NCBI RefSeq assembly: GCF_000237925.1
Contig: NC_031498.1
Location: 24,521,738 to 24,585,737 of the forward strand
Length of the DNA: 64,000 nucleotides
DNA from: Schistosoma mansoni
Lineage: Eukaryota; Platyhelminthes; Trematoda; Strigeidida; Schistosomatidae
Direction of reading: 5' to 3'
The notes under the pieces were generated by a model that had not been told where the DNA came from, ran no database searches, and worked only from the letters and a program-made list of their open reading frames with translations. The position numbers and the translations under genes are program-made. Shown one piece after another: positions 10,666-22,929 of this stretch; the stretch's first letter is position 1, and every line of letters starts with the position of its first letter.

Positions 10666-12117
10666 CTAGAAGACAATTTTAATGATTTCACTTATATATA
10701 AAGTTGTGTAAACAAACCTAAGGTGAGTATAACCATTTGCAATAACAAATGAAAGGAAAATGAAGAAAAGTCATGCAAAGAAACACAGATTTATGTTTAT
10801 GCCATTGGGTTCTCAGTATATTAGATTTTACAATTGAAATTATCCAAGTGTAAATGTGAATAAGAATTTAGAAAACGTTGTAGCAGAATGTACAATAATT
10901 CTAATAAAGCGAAACAAGCACTATATAACCTTGGAGATTTGAACATTGTGCCATGAAATTTGCTTGTTTCCACTAGGAGCATAATAAGCGGTGTAACTAA
11001 TTTCTTCAAGATGGACAGTTGGTTTTTAAGATTCACATAATTTTTGACAGAGAAATAATGTTACATAAATTCGGAGCAGTGTAGGAACGCTTAAAGCGTT
11101 TAAAGCTCAAACTTAAATTAGGCAAACTAAAAGTTTCTTGTTCAAAACAGTATGGTTCGAAACCACCAAGTATACAAATCTATGCTTGGCGAGTAACTTA
11201 TATTCAAACAAAATCTTAAAGACTGCAAGACAAATATTAATAAAAAGTAAGAATAGGAGCTGAACAAAGAATGCCGTTTGGAACCCAGTTATGAGAGTAA
11301 TAAAAGATTGATAATAGCTTCTTTTGTATGTACAATCTTAGAAGATTTGAAGTATTTTATTAAATACTTTGAAACATTTCAAGGTAAACTTGAGTGATGC
11401 CCTAAATTACTTACAAAGTAAGTGGTTACACACTTGAAAGTGTTTATTCTATAAAAACACATATTCAAAACGCAGACAATCTCTGGATGTCGCTACTTTG
11501 ATGGATGTCTATAAATTGCTTCAAATTTTGTATGTATTATGAAATCAGTACGCATGTATTTCTACCAGACTAATGCATATGTAATTAGGTAGAAAGAGGG
11601 ATGGAAGTTAATATACTGGGCAGATTCCAGCCAGTGTGAAATTCAGCCTTCGATCGGCTATATGCCCTGAAGTTGAAAGAAACGAAGTTTTAAACTTAAC
11701 AACAGTATTTCTTCTCAATTTGTTATATTCATCATATATTTTTCAGTCAGTCAGCTGCAACGTTGGACCAGGTACACATATGCATCGGTCCAAGTTGCCA
11801 CACCTCCTTAGCACATTATATATTTTTAATAAATATATATTGATAATCGTTGCGCTAAGGGAATTACACACCATAAAATTTTATTTTAATTTATCATTTA
11901 AATATATTCATTTCATTTTATGAGACAATGCTTTGATAAGCGTCCTTCTGTGGTTGCCCACACAAGAGACATTGGCATTCACTTTTTGTTTGATCAATAT
12001 AAATCTGATAGTTGGATTCATGAGTCGATCTCCACAAATCCCCATTCTGGTAACATAAATCTGTAAAGTGTGACTGCACTACAATTTATATAGCAATAAG
12101 AAAGAAGGCAATTAAGT

Positions 12118-12826
12118 GAAGAAAATTTTCATTCCAACAATTTTATTTACTTAAGCTGTACAATCGTATTCATAGTTAATTTTATTTGCAAGTTATATTG
12201 ATTGCACAAAGCGAGCTGTTTCGAAACCCGTCTCCGAATATTATATAAGTCCTTCAAAAGCTCAATTTTCGAGTATCTAGTCGATTCCAACCACTCGGAT
12301 TCACCATAAGCCTCTTTCAAAATCATAAATACAGTCACGAGAGTCAGCTCAATAGGAATCCAAAGGAAAAACGTATGTACAACAGAGGCCGTTGCCATCC
12401 ACCAGTTTATGCTTAACCTTTGCTTACAAAAACAGTATGTTCAGTCACTAATCCATCTATGGTTTTTACATATCTTTCTATTTCCCATAATTTATTGTCT
12501 TTTAATTTTGTTTAATTATTTCTACTCTTTTCTTACTATTTTCACAACTATTAATTAGCTATTGTTACAACATTCAATTATTCTGTTCTTATTAGCTATC
12601 AAGTGAACAATTATCTTAACCTTATCACATTTTCACCAGCCGATTATGACCTAACTCCCTTTCAATATCTGATTTCTAATTTATGACGAGATACCACTTC
12701 AAATCCTTTAGATATTTATCACCATTGTGTCTTACTATAAAATACTATTTTAGTAAACAAAATTAACTATAAATACGATTGTACAGCTTAAATAAATGAA
12801 ATCGTCAAGAAAATTTTCTTTGTTAA
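12118..12826. repeat. Roughly 700-bp unit with inverted ends
   Basis: Bases near 12118-12182 and 12765-12826 are inverted copies of one another at roughly 80% identity over about 60 bp (shared block AGCTGTACAATCGTATT). Between them, on the minus strand, an 83-codon frame (12147-12398) runs into one of the repeats. No transposase, integrase or polymerase motif was recognised. It could be a small non-autonomous transposon, or two facing 3' ends of one retroelement family. Confidence 0.4.
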
Positions 12827-12929
12827 ATCACCTTTTTTCTTTCTTCAATGATACAATGGGTCTCTTTTGTTATAAAGAAATTCTATCATTAATTTTATGC
12901 TCTAAAGTAAGCTGAAAGTTGATACACCC

Positions 12930-13035
12930 CTTGAAAAGTCTTAAAATAGACTTAGGGCAATATTGGGGTAATCGGCACAGAATGCACATATGCCAATGAC
13001 GGAGTGATCAATTGTAGTTTTAAACATCAATGAGA
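12930..13035 (+). mobile_element. Smalpha unit fragment (head segment only)
   Basis: GCACATATGCCAAT, then a stretch like TTGCAGTCCTAAACATCAATG and AAGATTTAAACAA, matches the segment at 4006-4079 in the same orientation. The tRNA-like and hammerhead parts are absent. Confidence 0.55.
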
Positions 13036-14559
13036 AGATTTAAACAACTAATAAAAAAAGTGAATCATAGATAATATGATTTTAGATCGTAGATTCAATG
13101 AACGTGTTGTAGAAAATAAATCACTGTAACCACAATTTTTTTGAAATGGGATATTTCAATTTTATTGAGTTAATATTCTGTATAAAGATAACTTTTATTT
13201 TTATATCAAGAGTAGACAGTGTTCACAAACAAAAATGGATAGAAAGATTAATTTGTTGACATTTAACAATCTTACGTAGATCGTCTCTTCAAAATTGAAC
13301 GGAATGCATTGTTGTTTTAAATTAACGCAAGTTTAAATGGTGAGAAAGAACAAACAGGACAAAAAAGTAATGAGGAATAAAACATAAAACTATGTCTGTA
13401 TTGATTTTAGTGCAAAATTTATATTCAAGAGTCTTGTTATGAAGTTCTGAATTCTGACAAAGGATGTTTAAACCACCCGAAAACGCCATTTAATAGATAA
13501 TGTAGAATATACAAATTCGAAACACCTAAACAGACAATAGTTGTGTATGTCAAATTTAAAATCCAACTATATCAGTGTTGAGGATATCTAAATGATATTA
13601 CCCGAAAAAAACAGATGTTTGAGTTACTCTATATTGGTGCCTGTGTGATCGAACTGTAATTGTAGAAGAGCAGTTTTATGATAATGTCTGAATATAGATT
13701 AGTTTGCCTAAATTATAGAATATCAGTGACCTTCTGCTGATACCAATAACACCATGATAGTGAAACAGCAACCGACAGCAATGCTCGACGACTATTGATT
13801 CATAATAGAACACAGCACAGCAGCAAATAACCTCTAATTATACAGTTCAAATCTATTACTCAACTTCAATAATATAGGATAAAATCTTAACAAGACATCA
13901 CAATCATTAAGGAATTACAATAGAGCCATAACTAAGGCATAATTGAATAAGAAATAAGCGATAGATGGGTCCGTAATTGATGAACAGTAACTTAAGAAAG
14001 GTCAAACCCACAACAATAGTTTATGCATTTAAGAAAAAGCTTACAACTAGGGAAATGCAAAAATATAAGAATTCTAGTATTTAGTTATTATACAACAACA
14101 AATATAAACAGGTAGAACAATTCCGAAAATCTAACTTTGTTTGTTATCTACCACATTATAGCATTAAATAACTCAGGAAAGCTACAATAACTACAAAGAA
14201 ATATGTTCAGAGAAATCATTTTCTATGATATTAGATTTTACTATGCTCAATCAAACAGAAAATCTGGCAAAACTGGAGATGATTTATCCAAAAACCAAAT
14301 GAATTGATGAATGACAGCGTCACATACATCAGAAATAACAAAAAATACATTATTTCGGACAGATAGCAGTACGTTTAAACTTGTTTAAGCATTGATTTAA
14401 TATTTTTCTTCTTATTATTATTATTATTTAAATGTGTGTTAACTTGTAAAAGTTGTTTCTTTTAAAAAGAAATGAGTTTACGTAAGAGTGTAAAACGTAG
14501 AACATTCCCTTATTTGTGTTGGTTTTCTAAATCTTTCATTGATGTTTAGGACTGCAATT

Positions 14560-14690
14560 GACCAGTTTGCGTTCGTGTGCCGAAGTGAACATCAACTCTG
14601 AGATGCAGGTACATCTGGCTGGTGAGTCCGAAGCAGGACGAAACGTGCCTCTTGGATTCCACTGCTAGCTACTACCTACCTTTGCTTATA
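14560..14690 (+). mobile_element. 5'-truncated Smalpha SINE with inactive hammerhead
   Basis: The 3' half of the SINE is present, ending CCACTGCTAGCTACTACC. The ribozyme region at 14604-14665 has a changed core (CTGGTGAG where CTGACGAG is expected), so cleavage activity is unlikely. Confidence 0.75.
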
Positions 14691-14931
14691 ATGTGTAGGA
14701 CATTTCGGTTTCTATTTATTAGGGTATTTCTATGGCTGAAATTATACAAAACGTTTTTAATGTTCGCTGTGTTGTATCAACTGTTTTCGGCAATTTGTCG
14801 TTCATTTAGTGATTGAGTGAAGTAAAGTACTGTCATTTTTATTGAAGATTTCACTTCAAGCCATAATTTTCAATATATTCGTGTTTCTCATCAGGCATAT
14901 TGAGCTAACGTACAATAGACATAACAGATAG

Positions 14932-15180
14932 TTGCGGATAACTCGAGCTATTTGTAATGATATATTTAGTGACAATAACACTGTCTTCTGTAATAATCAT
15001 TCGTTAAATGGACGAAAAAAATGGCCCAAAGAGCTGGTTAAAACGCACCTATTAAACAACCCTGTTGAAAATGCTGCGGATAACATTAGCCGAATCATTG
15101 ATCCAGAGGATGAATATACGAAATCAATTGTGAAACATGAAGTAACTTTTAAACTAATCTGGATTAGAATCAAAAAATAG
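14932..15180 (+). other. Open frame of unknown origin
   Basis: An 82-codon frame opens with TTG, not ATG. It has coding-like composition (for example KKWPKELVKTHLLNNPVENA) but matches nothing I recognise. In-frame stops lie just upstream, and no convincing splice donor closes it. It may be a remnant of an old retroelement or of a gene copy. Confidence 0.2.
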
Positions 15181-15376
15181 TGAGATAAAACATAGGAAAA
15201 TGGATACCTTATTTCATATAGATCAGTAGACATCGAGGAGTCCGTTGAGCACTTCAAATCTGAAGATGTTCCAGCTGTATCTACATTAGGAGAAAATACG
15301 ATCAGTAAATGTGTTATTTACGTGGCATGATACTACATCAGTTAAGTATCTTAATAAAATACATTGAATGGACGAT

Positions 15377-15391
15377 TCTCTCTCTCTCTCT

Positions 15392-15443
<52 letters not shown>
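15377..15443 (+). repeat. CT/AT microsatellite
   Basis: A CT run of about 16 bases passes directly into an AT run of about 50 bases. Confidence 0.95.
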
Positions 15444-15447
<4 letters not shown>

Positions 15448-16319
15448 AATGATAAATCAATCGTATGACGTATTTCATGACAGCATTATGCTTTAACCTT
15501 GTAAATGGATAACGGCAATTGATCGAATTAAGCTATCGCGAAGCGGTAGTTAAGTAGTTGAGGTATTCAATTTTAAGCCACTAAATGGTAGGTTTGAAAA
15601 CGTTCAATCTACTCCACTTTGGCAACCGGGTAGTATCACTAAACACCTTAATTAAAGTTTGGCTTGAAGTTAAGTAACTGAAGCTGTATGCAGCAAATGA
15701 ATTATTGAAGTATTCTACACTTAATTTTGATTCATCCTATCGTTATCAGAACAACCTTATTGGACAACCTATTCTGTTGTTGAGTCAATCAGCGTTCAAA
15801 ATAATTCATCACCTCTTTATCGTAATTTTAATCTGTTTAAAAATGTACTAATTTTCCGCAGTTACAGCCTAGATGCTGTCTTTTCATATGTCGCGAATTC
15901 GTGAGATATAAGGTACTGGTGATAACAACCAAATTTCATTCGATTCGCGTGTTATCGGTACAAATTCTTTATCTAATACTGTGATAAATCTATCCAGTCA
16001 TAATCAGGAAAATAAATCAGTAAACATGCACCGTGACTATTTTCATTAGTAATATATCTAACATATACAAAAATGTGCTAGAATAAAACAGTCTAAGTAA
16101 TCATATACTTATACCCTAAAAATATCCTTGATAATGTCTCGAAAATAGTTGAGAATGTTTAACGGATTTTACATTGAGCATCCAAAAGGCCATTTTTCAT
16201 TTTAATAATAAAGGTTACACATTCGGATGTTTGAAGTAATTTTTAAGCAATTTTTGATTTTCACTATGAAATGATATTAATGACAGTATGACGGAAGTTA
16301 TTTTAAGAAACCTAGTTGC

Positions 16320-16745
16320 AGCCAAACTAAGACATGATGTCAAACCATGAGAACACTGTCATTTGGACTGAGCCATATAGGTACGTGCAGACTACCTAGT
16401 TGGGGTCCGCATGATTATTGTTATCAATAGTCAGGGAGTTTGAATAAAGTGACTCACAATCATTTGCAACGGCGCAAGTGCATTCACTCTGTTTTTTCTT
16501 AAACCCCAAATTTCTAAATTTCTCACAAATACCTTTTATTACTTTATCAATTTATATTTGCTGTTCGGATCGTATCCCAGATATTTAGTACTTTTTATTA
16601 GCACTAATAAGGTTTGTATTTTTACTACTCTAGGATTTTCTCTAGCAATTTTATCTCACTTTTCTAATAGAGTATGGTTTCTTGAACCGATGTACACATG
16701 TAGCAGGTTCTACACTGAGTTTGATTGCCTGAATTTGAAATGACA
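16320..16745 (+). mobile_element. 3' end of RTE family 3
   Basis: Decayed coding end (matching the motif order ...GWGPHDY..., ...DSQSFAT...) and the 3' UTR, ending GAACCGATGTACACATG and CAGGTTCTACACTGAG. The same layout closes the longer copy at 20080-21510. It is 5'-truncated with several frame breaks. Confidence 0.7.
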
Positions 16746-17939
16746 CTTCCTAGATTACAGGCAAGATTACTGGAAAACAATGATTATTAAATTGTAAGGT
16801 ATTAAATAGTTACAATTAAATTGTAAAACTTACAATCAGTTTCGTTTCGTGATATTTCTGATTTAGAGCACATTGAAGTAGACAAGTCTGATTCAACATC
16901 TGTTATTTTCAATCTGAATATAGGGCAAATGAGATAAAATACATACGAAACAAACACTTAGAGACAAAGAATTGACAGGGAAGTTTGCATAAACATATTG
17001 TGACTATTGATATCTATCATTAAGACACATTTAAACTGTGAGTTAAGTTTAGATAATGTGAAAGTGTCACTGAGAGTATGAATATTTTGTGTCCAGAAAA
17101 TTTTGGCGAGATGATCACTCGACTTGGAGTGCAAACAACTCAGTTTAAAAATTGAAATTCGTTTATCAAGTACATGTTTAGGTGCTCATATATGGAATTA
17201 TATCGTTTATATGAATCCTCGTGGTGTTATCTAGCCGCCCATACGGAATTAAGCAAGATGGAATTCATGTTTGACCTATTACTAGTGACTGAAATCCAAA
17301 TGAGTTAACCACTAACCAAGACCGAACTGATATACTGACAGAATTTGATCCGCACCAACGACTATATCTCTTATTGATTGTCACTTAAAGGTAAACGATA
17401 TGAGTAAAACCACGATTTTTAGTATGAACTCAGAATTTATGGTTCAAAAACAGGTTTGTTATACAGTGGAATAACTAATCAACGATTGCTGATTTCAAAT
17501 ATCAAATGAGGTTGCGTAACAATCAAGGGGGCTATTATTTCCACTCTCCTATTCTTCTTGAAACCCCTGATTATTACGAGACCTTATTTAATATTTGAAA
17601 TCTGGAATCACTTTATGACGCAATCTTCCCCATCTTTCTATAGACTTGTATATCTACCAAACAACTACAAATTTTTGATTTATAAAAAAAGAAGCCATTC
17701 AAAACTAAACTGAAAATAGCTAACCTTGGTGGTGAGTTGTTAACATAATGTAAAATTTTCATATTAATCAACTTATCAATTTCAGATTGAAGTAGTTGTA
17801 GGTCAATCTATAAAAATAGAGAAAAAAAAAGGGAGAACTGAAGGAAAACGAGGAAACGAAGGATCAAGAATCAAATCAATAGGAGATACAATCAAAATAA
17901 AAAAGTAAACAATGACAGAATTAAGATCAACAAGAACCA

Positions 17940-18140
17940 ATTAAGACCGAAGTCTACAAGAAAAGCTGGAAGCCATATGTGAAGAAATTCGAATACTTCA
18001 CTTCTACTTGAATTTTGTGCTGATGATGTCGTTCAAAAGAACGACGAGAGCTTCAGAACCAAACCATTCAGCTCAGAGGACAAAAACCCCACCAAAATCA
18101 TCCACCTGAGCCACAAATCTTCTTCACCATATCAAAAACG
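17940..18140 (+). mobile_element. Possible Penelope-like element 3' region with hammerhead-like hairpin
   Basis: At 18020-18054 there is CTGATGA followed by a hairpin whose stem pairs GTCGTTC with GAACGAC around AAAA, then GAGAGC. This looks like a decayed hammerhead core (GAAAC changed to GAGAGC) of the kind known in the terminal repeats of Penelope-like elements. No coding part is attached. The family call rests on the hairpin and on remembered similarity to PLE ends. Confidence 0.4.
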
Positions 18141-18483
18141 AGGAAAATCTAATATAATACTGAATCAATTATTTAGTTAAAAACTAATCACGGTAAATGA
18201 AAATGAAAAATACACTGCATAACATATACACTTCACCATGTTGATGGTTAACATTTAAAAATCAAGAGTTAAGAGTAAAAGACCTTTAAAAGATTGTTTG
18301 TAGTGTATATAACAGTACACAACCAAAGTGATGAATTAATGATGAGAAATTTTGAGTATACAAATAACTGTAAGATAGATTATAATCTCTGATACAACGG
18401 ACAATTGTGAAGGATAATTGATTTTTTCACGAACATTATTATTAATTCACTTAGTATTGTTTGTTTGAATCTTCCCATTGATG

Positions 18484-18683
18484 NNNNNNNNNNNNNNNNN
18501 NNNNNNNNNNNNNNNNNNNNNNNNNNNNNNNNNNNNNNNNNNNNNNNNNNNNNNNNNNNNNNNNNNNNNNNNNNNNNNNNNNNNNNNNNNNNNNNNNNNN
18601 NNNNNNNNNNNNNNNNNNNNNNNNNNNNNNNNNNNNNNNNNNNNNNNNNNNNNNNNNNNNNNNNNNNNNNNNNNNNNNNNNNN
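18484..18683. other. Assembly gap (200 N)
   Basis: Exactly 200 unknown bases, likely a placeholder. The gap lies within the hairpin arm of a fold-back SINE, a structure that hampers both sequencing and assembly. Open frames drawn across it are meaningless. Confidence 1.
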
Positions 18684-19025
18684 CTGGAGACGACTTATTT
18701 TATTCACATACGATGTTTGTTTGGATCTTCCCAAGTAACTTTTAGGGCTGCAACTGGTCAGTCTCTAATTGGCATATTTGTATACCGTGCGCATTGCCTC
18801 GATATAGCCTAAATTCACAAGCATGGTAAGCAATCAGAGACTGACAAGTTGCAGTCCTAAAACATCAATGGGAAGATTCAAACAAACAATACGAAGTGAA
18901 TTTCCACTTTACCCCATTGCACAAGCAAGTGGCTATCAGGACTCAGTGGCCGAGTGGATAACGCGATAGCGTTTGAAGCGAAAGGTAATGGGTTCGAGTC
19001 CCAGAGTGAATATCAACTCTGAGAT

Positions 19026-19086
19026 GCAGGTACATCCAGCTGACGAGTCCCAAATAGGACGAAACGCGCGTCCTGGATTCCACTGC
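19026..19086 (+). ncRNA. Smalpha hammerhead ribozyme, second intact copy
   Basis: Identical in core and stems to the ribozyme at 4212-4272: CCAG/CTGG and GCAG/CTGC in stem I, CTGACGAG, GTCC/GGAC, GAAAC, and the cleavage triplet GTC ending at 19072. Confidence 0.88.
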
Positions 19087-19839
19087 TAGCCACTATCCAT
19101 CTTTGTTTACCATTATTATTAATGTTTGTAAATGGTATTTGTTGATAAATAATAGTTTTAATTTTATATATTTATATGGTCAGTCTGATAGCTGGTCAAT
19201 GATCTTGCCTTATAAAAGAAAATCATGAGATTCAGTGATGAATTTTGTAAACAAATTATCAGTTTGGTTACAAAATTCATTTCAATCATTTTACACACTA
19301 ATTGGACCGACATAACACCAACCATTGGTACATAGTGTGTACAGTGAACAAACGAGCTAAATCGAAATGGCCACTATCGATAAATCAGCTTAATATGAAC
19401 GGAGAATATTCTTTTCAACATATTCTTTTTAGGTTCTACAATAATATATCCAAATTAACAATCCAAAAAGTCTCCAGGTTTAAGGCGAAGTGAATCGTTT
19501 GAAGTTGTAGCATGTGAATTTAAGATTGTTCGTAAAATAACACAAATTGTTAATGTTGGGAAGAGTTAACTTGAATAAGTTTATAAGCTGAATGAAACTG
19601 TTAGGTTAATAATGATCAAAATAAATATGGGTCAGATAGGATGAGAGAAATGATAATACAGTTACAAATTCGACCAAATGTTTAGTGGAAGGCTAAATTA
19701 TACATAAAGTCAAATGAATTCAATAAGAAATAATAATAACGATTCATAGATTATGCAGAACAACACAAATAACATTCAACGCCGGAAAACTACGACTAGT
19801 GTTTTCTACGTACCCAATAGTGACATAGACTAAAACATT

Positions 19840-20030
19840 AATTACGTAAAATGGCCATATCGTTCTGTATTTAGCAATTTGACTGCTTTTGTGAAACGCT
19901 ATATTGGTCGAATTTCCAGAAATTTGCATTTTCGTGTTCATGAACACCACCCAGCGTGGCTAAGTAAAGGCTTAGTGAAGACAGTGTACAGCTTGTCACT
20001 AAACCATTTAATGCCGTAGTGAACGAGACT
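19840..20030 (+). mobile_element. Penelope-like element GIY-YIG endonuclease fragment
   Basis: The reading RYIGRISRNLHFRVHEHHPA followed by WLSKGLVK matches the GIY-YIG endonuclease end of PLEs: the YIGR helix, a conserved Arg, then EHxPxWL. It is a short, truncated scrap next to RTE sequence. Confidence 0.65.
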
Positions 20031-20079
20031 TCAGGTGGGGTAAACCAATTTACTGTTTGGTGCAAAATTACACTGGCTT

Positions 20080-21510
20080 AGTATAATATGAGAATCAAAC
20101 ATTAGATACATCTTTTGCACGTCTTCTTTGCGTTATCCTTTACCTACTACATCATTCCGCTAATGCTGTTGTTATTATGATTGCTCTCTCCGATCCCCTT
20201 TCTGTTCTCTTCGATCCAATCTTCTGCTACCTGGCAATCCATTTCCGGTCGCGGCTACATACTACTTATATCTGTCGGCATAAGTAGCATACACTACGGC
20301 GCCAGTACAAGTCAATCTCAATGAATTATCGGGCTAATAATTTTCTGCCAAAGTCGGTCCGACTCAAAGTCTTTCAAACGGCAGGAGTGGTAGCCATTCG
20401 GATTACAGAATTGGAGTAGTGTACAAAAGAAATATACTGAACCCCTTGAAGTTAGACATTAACATCATTAGATCCCGGCTCAGAGGTCTAGAGATTAAGT
20501 GTTCGCCTTAGAAACTGAAGATCCTGGATTCCATTCGGGAGTGCAAAGTCATAGATGTTCCTTCTTGAGGAGTTCCGTACTCCTATGTTTTTAATGGTGG
20601 CCCAAGATTGATCGATTCATGCTCTCGATAAATCCGTGAGACCACCACTAATTCAACTTTTTTTCAGGTCCCTCAAGAAGAACGTATCGACCGCTCCACT
20701 TATCGTGAGAATCTCATCAGTACTGAAGGTCTGATGTCTAACGAAATCTCGGCGCCGATTCAGAAGGATCGACTGACTTTCGCCAACTTGCGTCACTCGT
20801 GTAGTAGGCAAGATATCCGTCTACCAACCAAATGGAGAGTTTACTGAACAGCAGTTCTCGCCGTTCTACTTTATAGGTGTGAAACATGGCCATTGAGAAT
20901 AGAGGATATTCGTTGGTGTTTTCGGAGTATCGCTCGTGTATTTCGGTACCACGGAGTAAGCAATACCTGGGATAGGAATAGGGCAATAATTAAGGATGGT
21001 AAATAGATTGATGAGGTAGTAAACCATCAACTAAAGTGGTCGGGACATGTGTTACACATGCCTAGCCACCCCCTACCTCGACGGGAGATGTTTTCTGGTG
21101 CAAAAGTAGGCTGTAAAATTGCTAAGAGCGGCCAGACCAAAACATGTCATCAGTTCATGAATTCACTGACAACTGGACTTAGCCATGTTAATAGGTACAG
21201 ACTATATGGTCGAGGTCCATGTGATTATCGTAACTAATAGTTAGAGACTCAGAATGACATGGCTCAAAATCGTTTGCAATGGCGCAGGTGCAGCCATTAC
21301 CTGACTTTTCCTAAATTTTTAAATCCTAAATTTATTATAACATTTTTTGTTTTTATTTCGCTAATTTATAATTTCTTTTCGAGTCGTATCTTCGATGCTC
21401 AATCTTTCCTGTTACTATCTCTACTATTCTGGGATTTGGCCTGAAAGCTTAATCTCTCTGTACTAATAAGGTATGATAACTTGAACCGATGTGCAGGTTC
21501 TACGTTGTGA
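20080..21510 (+). mobile_element. RTE family 3 LINE, internally deleted copy
   Basis: A leader-like stretch (20080-20440) is followed by a SINE insertion and then by the C-terminal end of the polymerase. Motifs in decayed frame are LLRGCETWPLRIEDIRW, HQLKWSGHVLHMPSHPLPRR, TKTCHQFMNSLTTGLSHV and MAQNRLQWRRC. The 3' UTR ends GAACCGATGTGCAGGTTCTA. The reverse transcriptase core is missing. Several stops and frame changes are visible. Confidence 0.75.
20445..20645 (+). mobile_element. Family 2 SINE inserted in RTE family 3 copy
   Basis: TTGAAGTTAGACATTAACA leads into a tRNA-like head CCGGCTCAGAGGTCTAGAGA, then a decayed hammerhead (CTTGAGGAG with changed downstream core) and the tail phrase TGGTGGCCCAAGATTGATCG. 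This copy keeps head sequence lying 5' of the tRNA part and helps define the full family consensus. Confidence 0.6.
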
Positions 21511-21541
21511 CGGATATATATATAACAAATAGAAAACGTAC

Positions 21542-21790
21542 TTGTTCATGATTTCGAAAATATGCTGCTAATTCACACATACTACAGCCTGAAGGATGTT
21601 TCGAACTTTTAATTACTTCCAGAACCTTTTTTGCATAGACTGAATATTGAAAAATCAAATTTTCATTGTTTATTATCTCAGAGGTGACTTTATCATGAGT
21701 TGCATTTGTTTGTATAATGAGATTTGGGACAGTTACATCACTGTCACCTGAATTAATATTGTGTTCTTTTAGAAGGGAATCTTTTTCAGT
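21542..21790 (-). CDS. Candidate internal host exon, possibly MUS81
   Basis: A 249-bp (83-codon) minus-strand block follows a very strong acceptor (CTTGTTTTTTTCTCTCAC, then AAAAACAG) and ends at donor gtacgt. The N-terminal half is polar and low in complexity. The C-terminal half (SVYAKKVLEVIKSSKHPSGC, then SMCELAAYFRNHEQ) could be two helices at the start of a winged helix. The exon begins in phase 0, the phase in which the confident MUS81 exon at 29841-30083 ends. In MUS81 a disordered linker and a winged helix follow the first helix-hairpin-helix domain, so the order fits. The family match is weak by eye. Confidence 0.45.
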
Positions 21791-21794
21791 CTGT

Positions 21795-22929
21795 TTTTAG
21801 TGAGAGAAAAAAACAAGAAAAACGATTAAATGAAAATGATTTTTGAAATGAAGATGTAGGAAAATTCGTATAATGATTTCTTCTGTTTGAACTAACATGA
21901 AGTCAAATAATTCTCAAGATTATCACGTAGCGAAATAGGTTCAAAAAGAAAAGACAAATATGTCCAGTAAGTGTTTCTTGTTTCTATCAAAAAATGACTA
22001 TCTAAAGTTTATGAAGGGAATGGGAATCAATACTTTTTAGTTATCTGAGTGTTTATATCAATCAGTATGAACTGGCCACCGATCATATTTCGGGACGGAT
22101 GCCAAAATCTAGGTTAAATATCTCTGAATGATACTGACAAAATGACATGAAAAATATAGTTATACGTAAATTACGGAACGAGTAGACAACAGAACAACTT
22201 ACCATACAGTTTTGACACATGGGTGTTAAATAAACACATAAGAGATACACAACATGGTAGCTCTTCATATTGATTTTATCATCGAGATCTTAGAAATACT
22301 AATAAATTGTAGTTGAAGAAGTGTTATGATGCTGTGGGTGAGCTAATAAATTCAGTCCATCAAAGCAAACTGGCTGATAAAATTATACCAAGTAAGTTTA
22401 TCGGAGAGTATTTTGTGAGTGTCTAATTTGGCCAAAACAACAGTAGGTTTTCAATAAAGGCTACTATGTAAAAACCTGGTATTGATTCATGAAGGCAATT
22501 GTTTATAGTTTATTCAGTGCAAAGAGAACTGTAAACGTATAATTCATAGTTCCTAGGTTAATCGAATTAAAGTCAGAGACTTGGGATAAAGTGGATTAAA
22601 ACCAATGCTAATAAGTAGACGCTTCTAAATCATGATTTAAGAATTAAACATTCATATCAGGTTACATACATTTATGTTTTTGGTTAACTAAAACTGTAGA
22701 AAGATATATGGTAGTATTCAGATCAAGCAAAGATATTCGTTGGGGTTCAAAATGCAAATACAGAAGCAAATTGATATTTAAATGAATCTAATAACAAAAA
22801 CTTTACGAAATATTACAAGAGACGCAGTACTGTGAAGGGAAATAAAAACCAGAATAAAAAATGTCAACCTACGATGATGTTTCCTGATAAAAAATTTCTT
22901 TGAACATAAAGGACCCAAAATGTTTCGGA
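21795..22929. other. No recognised feature
   Basis: AT-rich. A minus-strand stretch at 22210-22270 ends in a good donor (gtaagttg) but lacks a convincing acceptor and resembles no protein, so it is not called. Confidence 0.5.

Larger units (their letters stand above)
10666..14559. other. AT-rich sequence, nothing recognised apart from two repeats
   Basis: Apart from the inverted-ended unit at 12118-12826 and the SINE scrap at 12930-13035, I see no coding block, promoter or repeat. The phrase CAACGTTGGACCAGGTACAC at 11758 recurs inside the RTE leader scrap near 32538 and marks a dispersed repeat end. Confidence 0.5.
15444..18433. other. AT-rich sequence with few repeats
   Basis: Besides the RTE end at 16320-16745 and the PLE-like piece at 17940-18140, no exon or element was recognised. 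Confidence 0.5.
18447..19110 (+). mobile_element. Smalpha-type hammerhead SINE, fold-back composite copy 2 (with assembly gap)
   Basis: The element is bounded by 13-bp duplications CATTATTATTAAT (18434-18446 and 19111-19123). It has the same architecture as 3864-4293. An inverted arm (18712-18783) faces a direct arm (18830-18893), then come polymerase III boxes (18947-18957 and 18991-19001) and an intact hammerhead. A further copy of the inverted-arm start lies left of the run of N at 18450-18483, so the length across the gap is unreliable. Confidence 0.8.

Noticed and set aside
14604-14665. Working hammerhead ribozyme
   Set aside because: The conserved CTGA of the core is changed to CTGG, so cleavage is unlikely. 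Similar core changes rule out 25.99-26.10 kb, 55.12-55.18 kb and 60.35-60.41 kb.
15377-15443. CT/AT run as a replication or promoter signal
   Set aside because: A simple microsatellite with no adjoining gene.
18447-18812. Frames of 86-115 codons across the run of N
   Set aside because: They consist mostly of unknown residues and are an effect of the gap.
22210-22270. Minus-strand block before donor gtaagttg as an extra MUS81 exon
   Set aside because: The acceptor is weak and the 20 residues resemble no part of MUS81; GTAAGT occurs by chance in such AT-rich sequence.
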